Shown: positions 51,301 to 63,000 of the stretch, one piece after another
How the letters are laid out: each line of letters begins with the position of its first letter
How positions within the stretch are numbered: the first letter of the stretch is position 1
DNA from: Phoronis australis
Taxonomy: Eukaryota > Phoronida > Phoronidae
Length of the DNA stretch: 64,000 bases
NCBI GenBank assembly: GCA_002633005.1
Contig: NMRA01000318.1
Coordinates: 361,895 to 425,894, forward strand
Direction of reading: 5' to 3'
Translations under genes and position numbers: made by a program
Notes under the pieces: generated by a model
The model's input: the letters and a program-made list of their open reading frames with translations, nothing else
Told to the model about the DNA's origin: nothing
Database searches by the model: none

Positions 51301-51539
51301 CCTATCAAAGCCTTAACACCCAACAAGCTTGGAATTCCATAAAATAGGGGAATATTAGGGAATAAAAGCAAATGAATATTCAAAAAGTTCACTGAGTGTT
51401 TCATGCATTTTCCAGTTCTTACGCAAACATTTTCCTTCGAAAAATGTGGTTAGACCCCCCCTTACTATATCCTGGATATGCCAGTCACCATAGCTGGGAC
51501 TGCTGGAGATTCTAAATACACTTTATTTTGCTTTCTTAC

Positions 51540-51840
51540 CTACGACAGGATCGTAACCTTCAAAAGATGTCTTGTCAAGCAATTCCGCCAAATGTGATGC
51601 CATTTCTGACAATGCTTTGTATAATGCTTTGTAAGCGTCGTCTCCTTTTTGGCAAATAAACTTTAAGAGTAACTCATTTTTATGTTGAGTAGTTTCTCTA
51701 CATTCGATCCTCTCTTTCTGATCTTCCGACAAAATATTTTCTTGGTACAATGTGTTCACCACCTCGTACGTGGGAATATCCTTGAGAAGATTCAGGTGAT
51801 TTCTTTTCAGTCTCCACAGCTTCTGTGAATTCATGTTCAC
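51540..51840 (-). CDS. CARD-encoding exon, probable N-terminus of the SAMD9-like protein
   Basis: The frame from ATG at 51832-51834 encodes MNSQKLWRLKRNHLNLLKDI, then LYQENILSEDQKERI, KNELLLKFICQKGDDAYKAL and SHLAELL. That is the helix pattern and signature residues of a caspase-recruitment domain (LYQ.G.LTEE..E.I and LL..KG..A...). Acceptor ACTCTGCAG precedes 51840; donor GTAG followed by GTAAGA ends it at 51540, in phase 1 with a spare G. The SAMD9-like main exon opens with CT in phase 1, so G plus CT makes Ala and the frame runs on as DPVV-A-EEPKNQR. There is no stop before the donor, so this cannot be a complete small CARD gene unless the intron is retained. CARDs recruit caspases or adaptors by homotypic binding. 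No transcript was seen. Confidence 0.78.
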
Positions 51841-52140
51841 CTGCAGAGTATGAAGTGTAACAATATTAATTAAACAAGCAGTTTCGAGGGCATTCGTCGT
51901 TGCTTATAGCACCAAATTGCTCACCAGAAAATGAAACACTGAGCAAATAAACAATCACCACTGAGAGCACCACGTCTGCAATTCCACGTACCCATCCTCA
52001 ACCAAACAGTGACAATAGGCCTGGTGCCTGCGTACATACACTCTATGACTGATGTTGCATTTGCATGAATTTGGTAATTTTTTTTCTTCGTGGTGAGCAT
52101 GTTTGCCTGCATATTGTATTTTGCACATGACAGCTGGCGA
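51841..52140 (-). other. Region upstream of the CARD exon
   Basis: No convincing TATA, initiator or 5' exon seen. The good acceptor before the CARD start codon implies a further upstream non-coding or short coding exon that I cannot place. Confidence 0.35.
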
Positions 52141-53340
52141 ACATGACCTCACACAAGAGCAATGTTGAAATGCGCTCACAAATACATCGCAAACGGTGTG
52201 CTTCTGGTGTGCTTCTAAGAGCTTTTATTTATATCTTGAAAAGACAGTAAGACGGCTCAGAATACATAGAACCCATTCAAAAATGGGAAGTTGTCATCAG
52301 CCACAGATGCAAAACACTGCCATTAGGAGGCACCGCGGTAGTCCGGGTGGTCTGAAAATCATAATCAGCCATCCTCGTCACAGTAGAAACATAAAAAGAT
52401 GGTTTGGTTGATATAGGGGCGGACGCTTGAAACAGTAACAAGAGCAACGCAGAGCGTTGAAATGCACCCATGAATGCACAGCAAATGGTGTGCTTCTGGA
52501 GTTGTTTATTTGTATCATAAAAATGGTCACTAGATGGTGCAAAACGTCCAATCTATCTGAAAACATAACAAGCTATCGCTTCGTCAATAAATAGCTTAAT
52601 TCACTAAATTTCATAAAAATTTGACAAAGAACTTCAGAGAAACAAAGGAAAACAGAAAAAAATGAAACTGCCACCAGGGGGCACTGAGCATCCACCTGAA
52701 AGTCATCATCTATTGTTAGCTTCCTATAAATACACTTAGTAAATTTAATAACGATCCAGCAGTGGGTTTAGGAGACACAGCTATGGGTGCAAAAAAAAAC
52801 AAAACAAAACAACACCACTAGGAGGCGCCACAGTAGACGACACTGAGAACATATATGCCAATTTTCAAAATCATCCTTAGAATGGTTTGGTTGATAGATG
52901 GGAGGACGCAGAAAACATTAAAAATTGCCGTTAGGTAGCACAAAATACCTTGAATCCATCTCAAAATTGTAGGATAGCGTCAGTTCTCCAATAGATGACT
53001 ATATTCCAAATATTATGAAACACCGTTGAAGATCTTTGAATAAACAGCGGTAAACATGAAAAAGTGAAATTGCCACTAGGGGGCACACTGGTGAAAAGAT
53101 CTGTGCGAAAGTGGTCGTCATCTGATATCAACATCATATAAATATACTGGCTAAGTTACACTGGCTAAATTTAGTAAATATCTTGCAAACGGTTTAGGCG
53201 ATACCGAAATCGGCGCAAAGAAAATAAAACTACCACTATTAGGTGCCACAGCAGTCGAAAGCATGGGAAAATCATTGTCAGACATCCTCTTCACAGTAAG
53301 AACATACATGCCAATTTTCACAATCATCCTTAAAGTCCTG
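52140..53340 (+). repeat. CTCF-box repeat family, third forward block
   Basis: Contains GAAATGCACCCATGAATGCA, CATAAAAATGGTCACTAGAT, CCACCAGGGGGC (52671-52682), AATACACTTAGTAAATTTAA and CCACTAGGGGGC (53073-53084), in the unit order of the 32-kb array. The two last-named boxes are exact CTCF-core matches on the plus strand. Confidence 0.75.
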
Positions 53341-53976
53341 GTCTCACAAGTTGTTAACCCTGATTACATGGTTAGAGGATGTTATAAGGATCCAAGAAGT
53401 ACTTACTCCATAACTAATACACGATCCGTACTCGATAAAAGTTTAAATGAACGTGCCCCTCACGATTCGCACCCAAAGAACCACAGCCATTTTGAACTTG
53501 CTGCGAACCCGGAAGTACAATTCATTCAGGAACTCGGGCAAAGAAAACGCCGTCAGTGTGAATGGACGAGTGACTGTTACCAGCCTGCAAACGGGGATGA
53601 AATAATCGACAGCACGCCTAAATTTTAATAAAATCAAAATACGGACAATTTTATCGAATTTGCTGAAGAAATGTGGCGAATAAATTTTGATGCCGGACTC
53701 GGGACCGCAACCTATCGGACCCAATGCAGATCGAGACCAGACACTGGCGAACGGTTGCAAGCTGTTTTGTCGAAGTAAAATGTTCAAATCATTAATGCGG
53801 CATATATTCAAATGTAGTTTCAGACATTTGCATAAAATTAAAGGCTGGTTACTCCTGTGTCACACTGCCGCGACAGCCCTTAGGTTAGCTAGCCTCAGTG
53901 CCAGCTACCAGCATGAAGACTATCGTCAAAGTACAGCTCGTTAGTGGGCCGAAACAGCTTTGTGCCAAGGCTACCC
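53341..53976. other. Unassigned region
   Basis: The open frame at 53263-53628 (+) ends DEIIDSTPKF and is not recognised; its first part is translated repeat. No other feature. Confidence 0.35.
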
Positions 53977-55339
53977 AGGGCTCAACACTAACGGTTGCCC
54001 GATTGCCCGTGTACACGTAGATTTTGCGTCGGGCAAGTGGAATTTGAAAAGTACTTGCCCGATGGGCAAGTTAAAAAGCTAGCTGCATAGGCAAGTAGAT
54101 CCTAAGATTGTCTGCTCGACATTTGATCCAAAGTAACGAACCCCGACACAAGCCTAAAAACTGTCGAAAAAGCCCTTGCGGCCATCAAAGAAACTCCCGT
54201 CTTCGAATGAGCACCGAAAGGAAAATAGAACGAGTGTGATGTAACGTGCACAGATGACGCTCGCGGTCAAATCTTTTCGATTCTCTGAACGTGCCTGCAG
54301 ATTCTGAATAAGTTGTCACGTGATACTACTGATCGTCTGCACTCTGGCAAAACGTCTAAACATGGAAGCCGTCCAGGCCTGGACGGCATTGGTTTAGTTG
54401 CTAAAAAACGAGTTCAGGAAGAATCAAAGCAATAATATGAAACGAAAAGTGCGGGGATGGGTTCCGTCATGGGAAATTAGGTTTTCTGGCCTGCGAGACA
54501 GTGAACAAGGGATGACGTTTGATTTTTGCCGGCGTTTACCTATGTACAGCTGGAAGCACCGCGTTCGTCAGCGGATGTAAGTCATGCAGATAAGCGCAAA
54601 AGCTAAAAAGTGAATGATTGACGACATATTTTCTACACTACACAGCAGTTTAAAAGGCCTGGTATTTATTCAGGGGAATTCCAAAGGACATTCTTATGAA
54701 TTCCCGGCTCCCGGTGGCGACTCCCGAAAGAAGAGGAATACGGTCTTCGGGTTTGCCGCTCTGAAATCTGAAGGGTGACTTTTTCGCGGTCTATCTATTT
54801 CTCAAAAATGTAATTATTTATTGAAAATAAAAGCATATGTGGCATAATTATGTGTTAAAATTTGATTTTAATTTAATACAAGCTACCGATGACCAAAACT
54901 GTGCAAGATTTTTACGGATAGCAAAAAATGAAATTCAGGTTAGCAACAACTCAAGTTAGTAATGCATGAGGCCGTATAAACTAATGAATACACAGAAGTG
55001 TCCAGAGTTCATGCCCTAGCTCATTTCTGCGCCTGTGAACGTGTGACAATGGTTCAGATACCGTAGTTACTCTTCTAATTTGTCTCTCTAGTGTTTTGAC
55101 ACACCTTATAAATAAATGTTCTATAAGAAGAATCGTTAAAAAATAGCAACTCATGTATATAGCGTGCACAACACAAGAGGAGGCTCAGCACAAGCAGCCC
55201 TACGGTAACACATTACCTACATGTAGGTGTGCACATGCACAGTGCTATTTGGGATTGTACTTGGGGCAAGTGAATTCGTTGTTCAGGCAAGTAAAAATTT
55301 CAACTACTTAAGTGGCTTAAAAAGTTAATGTTGAGCCCT
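53977..55339. mobile_element. 1.36-kb hAT-like element
   Basis: Terminal inverted repeats AGGGCTCAACACTAAC and, from the right end, AGGGCTCAACATTAAC. Flanked by GCTACCC on both sides (53970-53976 and 55340-55346). GGGCAAGT boxes lie near both ends. Inside is a decayed zinc-finger frame (54398-54580). The A/CAGGG start and 7-8-bp duplication fit hAT. Confidence 0.7.
54398..54580 (+). pseudogene. Decayed N-terminal zinc-finger fragment of a hAT-type transposase
   Basis: Reads KRKVRGWVPSWEIRFSGLRD, then SEQGMTFDFCRRL. It resembles the W...W...F..L.....GM.C..C start of ZNF862/KIAA1586-like hAT-derived proteins. The first zinc cysteine of the CxxC pair appears as Phe. The frame stops after 60 codons and no catalytic domain follows, so it is a remnant. 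Confidence 0.45.
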
Positions 55340-57130
55340 GCTACCCTTAGCCTACCTGGTCCCTGGCCACAGTGCTCGCTCCAACGAGGTTTATTTAGAA
55401 CTTGAGGTGTTCTGGCAAACTGTGCAAAGTTGTTGGCTTTCAACAGAGATTTTCCCAGACTTTGTATGAGGGCACCAAGCCCAGTAAAAGAATGGGGGGC
55501 CGGAATTTTTGGGAATGTCTATCTTTTACTATAAGATTCACTGGGTATGTTCAGACCTATGAATTGCAGATGCTAAATTTTGGTACTTCCTGTCTTCTAG
55601 TGGAATATTGTCTCATTTTCTACTTTTTTCGGAATTCGTGCTTCTCCGGCTGAGGTCGACCTTTTCCATTTCTCCAAATAGGGGGCTCGTTCGAGCACAT
55701 AAGTATGACAAGTCCAACAAAAATGTTATCATTTTTCATTCATTAAGCCAAAATGATTCAGCCTTTTAACATAGTAAGTAACTTAAATGCACAATACTTT
55801 ACAACATTTAGCACTACAATCACTCTCCAACAGCACAAGTTTCCATGATATGAAAGTGGATATACAATGTAACTATTACCAGTGTATCCTTACACCAGAA
55901 TTTGACAAGCGTGATTTAAAAAATATGAAGTTGCAAGGAACAAGAATTGGAGGCTTGAAGCTTCACAATCCAACATAGCTTATTTTTCTAATTAAGATTC
56001 TTCATGTTGTTGACTTGATAACCTGAATTAAGAAAGCAATAAGTTACAAAACATGACTTAAAATTTAGAAAATGTGAATCATTTTGTGACACCTAATCAA
56101 GCCTTGAACAGCAGTTGATAGTCAAACAAAAAAACAATTCAAAATTATTTCAACTATTTTTATAGCTTGGTGTAAGATCGCCTGAATGGGAAATTCACAG
56201 TAAAATAATGCGAATATATCTCATAGTTTTTGCTCTAAAACACCAAAATTGAACAAAGTTTCTTTTTTGTAGCAACGTTTGTCAAAATGTATCAACGGAC
56301 AGGTTGAACATGCCTTCCAGTTCAGCAAAAGTCGCCATATTGTCGGTGCCCAACGGGAATTGTGATCACATTTATCACTTAATAAGTAACATTACTGCGA
56401 CGCTGAAATTTGGTGAAAACTGTTGAATCGTGCAGAATAGTAAGTAAAGATATGTCTCACTAAATTTTACTATAAATTGTTGGCGGAAACAATTTACACA
56501 AACTTTTAAACTCGTAACTTATCCCGCTGTCCTCCAATATGGCCGACGCGATCCAAACAAAGTGACCCAAATTTCGCCACAAAAATTGCAATAACTTTAC
56601 ACTGCTTGCCCCGATTTTGATACTTTTTAGATTTTTACTGAGTAGAATGCACTACCTTCCCGATGATAGCAAAGTACTTCTTCAAAACGAGAAAAAAATC
56701 AAAACAAAAAAAATTGGTTCGACTCATATTGGCTCTTCGGTTCGACCGCCCACCGTAAGGAACTAAAACATCAATGCAATTTTAACATAATACGTAAGCG
56801 TAACATTCCAAAAAAATTCAACAACCAGTAACTACAAACTATAAAATTTACACTACATATGCAAACGAATCACGAGATATTACTAATAAAACAAAATAAT
56901 GAAGACTTTTCGAGCAAGCGATAGTACATTCAGTTACAAGGAAAAAATAGCAGCGTTCAGGACAAGTTCCTGAACTGATGAGCCGGAAACGTGGGTACGG
57001 AAATAACCGATGACAGCCTGTAATAATACGCTTACAGAGAAGGGTCAAATGCTGTTAAAAATCGCTTTTGGCAAGAAAGGCGATAAGAACATAAAGAAAC
57101 GGTGTCGAAAATAAGATTTTATTTAGTAAG
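55340..57130. other. Intergenic, no gene seen
   Basis: Short unrecognised frames only (for example 55787-55978). AT-rich. The segments GCCATATTGTCGG (56335) and CAATATGGCCGAC (56535) are similar in inverted orientation; significance unknown. Confidence 0.4.
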
Positions 57131-57500
57131 TATTTTCGGATACTGGAACCACATGGGCAGTTTGATTGATAGATGGGTGGATGCCAAAAAGCAGACTCAA
57201 AAACAGTAAAAGATGGCTAATAGGTGGCACTAAATACATCGAATCCATCCCAAAATGGAAAGATGGCATCACCTCACTAATAGATGCCTATATTCAAAAC
57301 TTTATGAAAATACGTTGAGGATCTTTGAAGATACAAAGGTAAACGTAAACAACGCAGAGTGTTGAAATGCGCCCACAATTGCACCGTACACGGTATCCTT
57401 CTAGGGTTGTTTATTGGTACCATAAAGTGGCCAGTAGAGGGCATATATGTAGTATGTTGTACTTTGCAAAATGGAAAGGCATGGTCATTGTCTCCTCAAT
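57130..57500 (+). repeat. CTCF-box repeat family, fragment
   Basis: Shares TTGATTGATAGATGGGTGGA, CTAATAGATGCCTATATTC and GTTGAAATGCGCCCACAATT with the main arrays. CCAGTAGAGGGC at 57431-57442 is an exact CTCF-core match. Confidence 0.7.
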
Positions 57501-57549
57501 AGGCTAGGGGCAAAATGTGAGTGATCTTCATAATACAAGCACATACTAT

Positions 57550-58400
57550 ACATCAGTTTATTTATTCATTTATTTATTATTGTGATATTTAAAATGAGGG
57601 TGGCCTCTTCAGTGATAGCACTGCTTTCCAAGAGGGAACTCAACAAGAAAAACAGTAATATAATACAATGAAGTAATAAAACAACAAAGACATATACGTA
57701 ACAAAGATACAATTAAAACAGTTAAGGTTGAGAATTAAGACAATAACTAAATGACAAATAATGGTAAAACATTAACTAAGACAGATGAAATAAATTAAGA
57801 GATGATTCTAGACAATGAGAGTATTTACGACAATGAAAAAATGACATGATTAAGATAGGCAGGGTATAAAAGGTTAAGTAAATTACAGCCACTTTTTAAC
57901 ATTAACTTTAAAGGTAGTAATTGAGTTGGACCATTTAATTTCTGGGCTAAAAGAATTCCATATTATAGCAGCTGCATAGATAAAAGATCTCTTGCCAGTC
58001 TCGGTTTTAATTTTTTTAGAAGAAACATTGCCAGCAACAGAAGAACGTGTAAGAATAAACAGCCTGACTGCAATTGAATTTACTGCTGAGATATGCTGGA
58101 GCCAAGCCATTGATACATCTGTATATACAACAGGCAGAGAGATATTTATTTCTTTGTCTTACTTTCATAAATCCCAGCTTGGAGTACAAGTCGTCAACCC
58201 TAGTGTCCCTAATTTTAGTAACCAGGATAGCCCAGGGGAGCGGGACAATGTCAACGAGCCAATCCAGGTGGAAGTGACGTAGTTCACGCGCATGCGTTCT
58301 ATCAAGAGGGATTCCCTTTTTTACATCATCCTGTCGAAGTGCTTTTGTTTTAGCAGAGAATTTCTCGATTTTCAAGCACTGTGACAGCGACATTGGATGA
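57550..58400 (-). mobile_element. LINE remnant: C-terminal tail of reverse transcriptase ORF and 3' UTR
   Basis: Frames on the minus strand, broken by a shift near 58020, read KLGFMKVRQRNKYLSACCIY, then INGLAPAYLSSKF, TRSSVAG, and GKRSFIYAAAIIWNSFSPEI, then TFKVNVKKWL. This is the typical end of CR1/L2-type LINE ORF2 (NGLAP.YL ... R.F..AA...WNS.P). The 3' UTR ends in AATAAA-type short repeats near 57550 and recurs at 3520-3606. Frameshifted and inactive. Confidence 0.75.
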
Positions 58401-58494
58401 ATTTCGACATGGTACGTGTGCCTGATTTATTATATTTTATGAGCTAACAGAAACCAATGCTCTTCGTGAAGGGCGCCTGTTTAAAAATGTGTGT

Positions 58495-58619
58495 GTGATG
58501 ATACCTGGATCAGCTAGTTGACATTTGCAAAATGTCAACCAGTGGAGTCAGGTAGGACCAAGCATTTGTATTTTTGTGATGATACCTGGATCAGCTAGTT
58601 GACATTTGCAAAATGTCAA
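58495..58619. repeat. 81-bp-period direct repeat with a palindrome
   Basis: The 44-bp block GTGATGATACCTGGATCAGC and on through a 21-bp palindrome (TTGACATTT, GCA, AAATGTCAA) occurs at 58495-58539 and again exactly 81 bp later. It sits between two LINE remnants. Confidence 0.75.
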
Positions 58620-58647
58620 ACCCCCCCACACACACACATATACAAAG

Positions 58648-59850
58648 TCAACAGGTGCTCACTGAATTTAGACACCTCTGACTAACATAGCTTTTGATAT
58701 AAAGTTTGCAAAATTTTTCAAAAGCTGAACAGACCTGGTTTTGACAGGACTGAACACTTGAATAAAAAATAAATCTCCGACTTTGTCTCATTTGTATATT
58801 ACAAATGGAACATATCCTTTGTTCACGTGGTAGGCCTACATTGTTTCTTCTCCCTATTTCAAGTCCAAATCGGTGTGTTGAGCATCTAATATTGGCAATG
58901 GCAAATATTTGCTTTAAAGACAAATTGCAACATAAGTATTCTTCACACACTAAACTGGTTTTAACAATTCTATAACAATCACATTTGCTCATGTTATTCA
59001 CGCATTTTAGCCACTTCTATAGATTTACGTCTCTTACTAGTCTCTGCTTGAAATCTGACAAAAACAATGATTCATCTTCAACCTCTTCTTGTAACCAAAC
59101 ATGACCAAATCCAGTTACAAACAACAGTTTCTTAACTTCCGTACACCATTTTGACAAACTATGTCTCTTTTATACAACATCTTGTAACATCACTTAGGTA
59201 AACGTCCACATTCACCTCTGGCGATGACATTTGTTATTTTGTTACCAGTCATTAACAACCATTTACAAAATTTGTTGTGTACATTTTTATGCCTTTTCTG
59301 TTACTAGTTTCCCATATTTCAGCACCATAAAGTACGAAAGGAGCAACCACTGAATCAAAGAGGTTGAAAGCAACTTTTGCATTTCTAGTATAGTCCATAT
59401 TATGTAAAAAGTGCTTCACAATTATGTTAAGTGCTTTGTTTGATCGACACTGACAAATTAAGCCTGCATCACAATTCCTAAATACTTATAGTAACTGCAT
59501 ACATTTAACTCATTTTCTTTATAAAACCACTTTTCAGATTTCTTTGATTCCCCACCTTTTTAAACACAAGTACATTAGACTTTTCTATATTCATTGACAT
59601 GTTCCATTTAAGACAGAAACTTTCAAGGGCATTTAACCGTCTTTGACATCACCTGCAAAAAGCAATAAGAATATAGACTCATTAGCTTGGGTCACTTGCA
59701 AACCAGTTCCCGCTTCACTACTCATTTCAACTGCTAATTGGTTTATGTACAATAAAAACGAAAACAAAATCCTTGCTTATACTCTGCCAGATGCTCCATT
59801 TGTAACTATCCGCTGCAGTTGCATGCTTTTCAAAATGTAAATAAAATCTT
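58648..59850 (-). pseudogene. Second LINE remnant: decayed reverse transcriptase
   Basis: Read from the right on the minus strand: ILFSFLLYINQLAVEMSSEA, then LLLFAGDV (the FADD box with one Asp changed to Gly), SFCLKWNMSMNIEKSNVLVF, EKWFYKENELNVCSYYKYLG, LFDSVVAPFVLYGAEIWETS, and finally RFGLEIGRRNNVGLPREQRI. These are RT palm and thumb motifs and the C-terminal tail of jockey/RTE-like LINEs. Stops and frameshifts break it throughout. No 5' part is visible. Confidence 0.75.
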
Positions 59851-60589
59851 AACTACGTAAACTGTTTATGGGAAAAGGATGAAAGATCTAGTAGAATAAC
59901 AATATCAATTCAATAATTCACATATTTATTCAATTTCCTCAAAATAAACATAATGAATAGGGCGATGATAGTTTTTAAAATTGGCATAATGTTCCTTATT
60001 AAATAGTGTCCATTGCTGAAGATTTTCCTAGACTGAAACATAGGCAAAAAACAACGTTACACATCACGCATATGGTGAAGCACAACTGCTTGTGCGCACT
60101 ATAAAAGAAGCTCAAAATAAACTTCGTTGTAGCTTCAGTTAGGCAAAAATACACAAACTTGCCTGACTGTCGGTGTCAGCTATTAAATGAACAAATAATT
60201 ATATGATATAAATAGGTAAATGCTGTATTGGTCAAGGTTCTCCAGAGAGCAACCTCTTTATATGGCATGCACTAACACATGACTGCTTTGATTAAGAACA
60301 TGATTGAACAATTTGAAAGATTAATTTATATTGGATTAAACATTGCATTTTTCCGATTCTAGTTCCAGTATGATACTGAATACGAGAGCTGAATGTGTTT
60401 ATATCTAAATGCTCCAACTCATACTCTGAAATCACATTATGGTATTGGGACATTTCATCAAAGTGAACTTAGAAAGAGTGAAATAGTATTTCCTCTTGAC
60501 AGATTCATCTACTTATTCATTCAATCGCGGTAAAAGAGAAGACACGACACAAACATAGCTCCACCAAATAGTTCCCTGGACTTGGTATT

Positions 60590-62385
60590 TCATGTGTCGT
60601 GATCCCTAGCCGCAGACTTCGCATGGTTCCTTTTGGCTACGCCAGTCGTTCTCACATGAAGCACGACCGCGTCATATCTACCCGAGATGTCGGTCGCTGC
60701 AACAATGAAAAATAAATCACTTTCTTAAAGATACTGTTTCCTTTACTTTCACCTACAAAGAACACAGAAAGAGCTTTGCCAGTCGAAAGATATCACTAAA
60801 ATTAACACTTTTCGTAAAATCAATCCACCCACCGTACTGCCGTTATTTTGCAATTAATTCTTAAAAAATTGTATGAACCGAGTCTTGGTGATTCATGACT
60901 TTGTCGAGCTTAGTTGCCAACTTTTCCTATTCGAGGAAATTATATACAACAAGTAGGCACACAATTTCTTACAAACGACGATAACAGTTGCTGATGAGAA
61001 ACGCGTTTCCTGTGTGACATTGTAATGTCCATTATCCTGGGTTTGTAAGAATACTAGGCCTAGGGCAGGGGATGGAAACGATTCCATGGCTGCGTCTCTA
61101 AATTAAGCTACGATTCTCCTAACGCTATCAGCAGATACAAAACCCACAGTACAAATCCTCATACTCATGGCACTCCTCACCACGTATGCTACATACGATA
61201 ACCAAAACCCAATCCCGAGAACAGATTCCTCACTTTCCTCACGGTGGAGTCCCCCGTTCCTCTTCTGTGTTGTACATTTCTGGTTTAATGTGACTGTGAC
61301 TGTGAGGTGTGTGTGTGTGCGTGTGCGTGTGCGTGTGCGTGAGCGTGAGCGTGTGCCTGTGCGTGAGCGTGTGCCTGTGCGTGTGTGTAATTAAGGAATT
61401 TTTTACCATGCTTTCAGGATTTCCGTGTGATTCGCCTGGATTAAGGTGTGCTTACCATAGACAAACTGCAACGAAATTTTGTGATGGCACTGAGGCCAGA
61501 GACCGATCAGAATGTGTCAGGCACGCAGAAATTTTGACTTGTGACTTCGTGGAAGACGTGAGCGAAGAATTGCTCAGTTGTGTTTGGACACGGCTTTGGG
61601 ACATACAGGGTACACAGATGTAGCTGATCATTGATTGTTGGTATTTTGATGTCACCCGCTTGTGTTCAATTTCTACTTATTTTGTGAGATGAAAGCATTT
61701 CACTGCCCTGAGAAATTCTGTGCTTCAAAGTGAAAGGTCTTCGCCGAAACTTTCGATTGACTCTCCAAAAACATATGTGTCAAATAACATGTTCCAAACG
61801 TGTGAGTATTGATCCAGTGGCTACAGTGGTAACTGTTTACTTGATATTTCCCCCCTAAAATTCAATATTAACATTCTGTATAGTATATAAAGACATTGGT
61901 TTGTATGAATCGTCATCCCGACTAAAATGTCATCCAGATTACCGCACATTGACTGCTGGTGGAAGTTCAACCCACGATAATTTTTTTATAACAATTGAAA
62001 GTTCCACCACCAAGCCATTAACATAAGATTGGCACTTAATGGGAAAAAAGAAGCTAAACACTTCAATTATGTGTGCAAATAAGTACAATCTTATGTACAA
62101 GCTCACACTACCGTCACCAGCACCCCTTGACACAGTTTGAGTGCGAGAACATGGGCTATTCTCCACAATATGTCGTAAATATGGATGACAGCAAGTGCGA
62201 CATGTTCTGCAGATATTTTTAATAAGCGAAAGCTGCACAGCCGCGAAGTCCCTTACCATAACCTTCTTCACCTTCTTTACCTGGCTGGCATGAAGCACTG
62301 CTCACGCACTCTTTTGACAACATCATAGATCTTGAGGTACGAACCTGCACCCGGTTATTGAGCTGGTTGCCATCATCTTGATGCC
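60590..62385 (-). CDS. Possible last two exons of an unrecognised gene
   Basis: Exon 62281-62385 follows acceptor CTTTGTTTATAG and ends at CCAG followed by GTAAAG (phase 1). Exon 60590-60696 follows TTCATTGTTGCAG and enters in phase 1. Joined, they are open for about 70 codons: HQDDGNQLNNRVQVRTSRSM, then LSKECVSSASCQP, then ATDISGRYDAVVLHVRTTGV, ending RDHDT and TGA at 60590-60592. An AATAAA on the minus strand lies about 660 bp downstream (59925-59930). I do not recognise the protein. Another acceptor at 62345 gives a different frame. Chance open frames are possible. Confidence 0.35.
61290..61390 (+). repeat. (GTGTGC)n-type microsatellite
   Basis: Run of GTGTGTGTGCGTGTGCGTGT followed by GAGCGT and GTGCCT variants. 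Translations through it are artefacts. Confidence 0.85.
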
Positions 62386-62689
62386 CTATAAACAAAGGTG
62401 AAAAAGTATAATAGACCTAACAAATACACAGGGCACAGTGACACGACTACTGTGACAGGAATAAGTACATGCAGCCAAGTAAAGATTTTATATCCATTCG
62501 CAATGGATGCCAGCACTTGTTTTCGTAACCAAACCAGGCGATTTTAAAATCAAATAAAAATAAATTCCTTAGTAAGATTCATAATAAATGGCTTGAGTCT
62601 CACACACAGTATAACGTTGCTCAAGTGAGGGGGAATAAACAAAGTTTTAATTTAGACTTAATGTATTGTATAATTATCACATTAATGTG

Positions 62690-63000
62690 ATGCATTGAAA
62701 TACGCACATGGCTTCGACTATGCCACAAATGGTGCGTTTATGGAGGTGTTTATTAGTACCAAAGAAATAGCCATTAGATTGCGCAGGGTCAAGTAAACAC
62801 GCCAAAAGATACAAAGCTGGTGCAAAGTTCATCAAATTTGTTTTAAACGGGATGACGTCTCCTTAATAGGCCAACGAACATGAGAGTCCATCAAAGAGCT
62901 CCTAAGACAGAGGAAAACGTGAAGAACGTAAAAATTAGTCGCAAGAGGGCACAGCGATAGACGTCAGTCGACAGCTTCATAGGAACTTCCACCACATCTC
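62690..63000 (+). repeat. CTCF-box repeat family, decayed fragment
   Basis: GAAATACGCACATGGCTTCG, GGTGCGTTTATGG, TTTATTAGTACCA and ATAGCCATTAGATTGCGCAG follow the unit order of the larger arrays. The CTCF-like boxes are degraded. Confidence 0.5.

Larger units (their letters stand above)
44489..51539 (-). other. Presumed intron between the CARD exon and the SAMD9-like exon
   Basis: Bounded by the GTAAGA donor (51539) and the TTTATAG acceptor (44489). Most of it is the palindromic element at 45237-50400. The rest holds a degenerate CTATTATT repeat (50430-50592), a TGTAACA cluster (51140-51300) and no recognised exon, though a small phase-1-to-phase-1 exon cannot be excluded. Confidence 0.6.

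Noticed and set aside
61167-61623. Frames at the GTGTGC microsatellite, one continuing into KFCDGTEARDRSECVRHAEI
   Set aside because: The start is the microsatellite. The unique part has no recognisable domain and no clear splice context.
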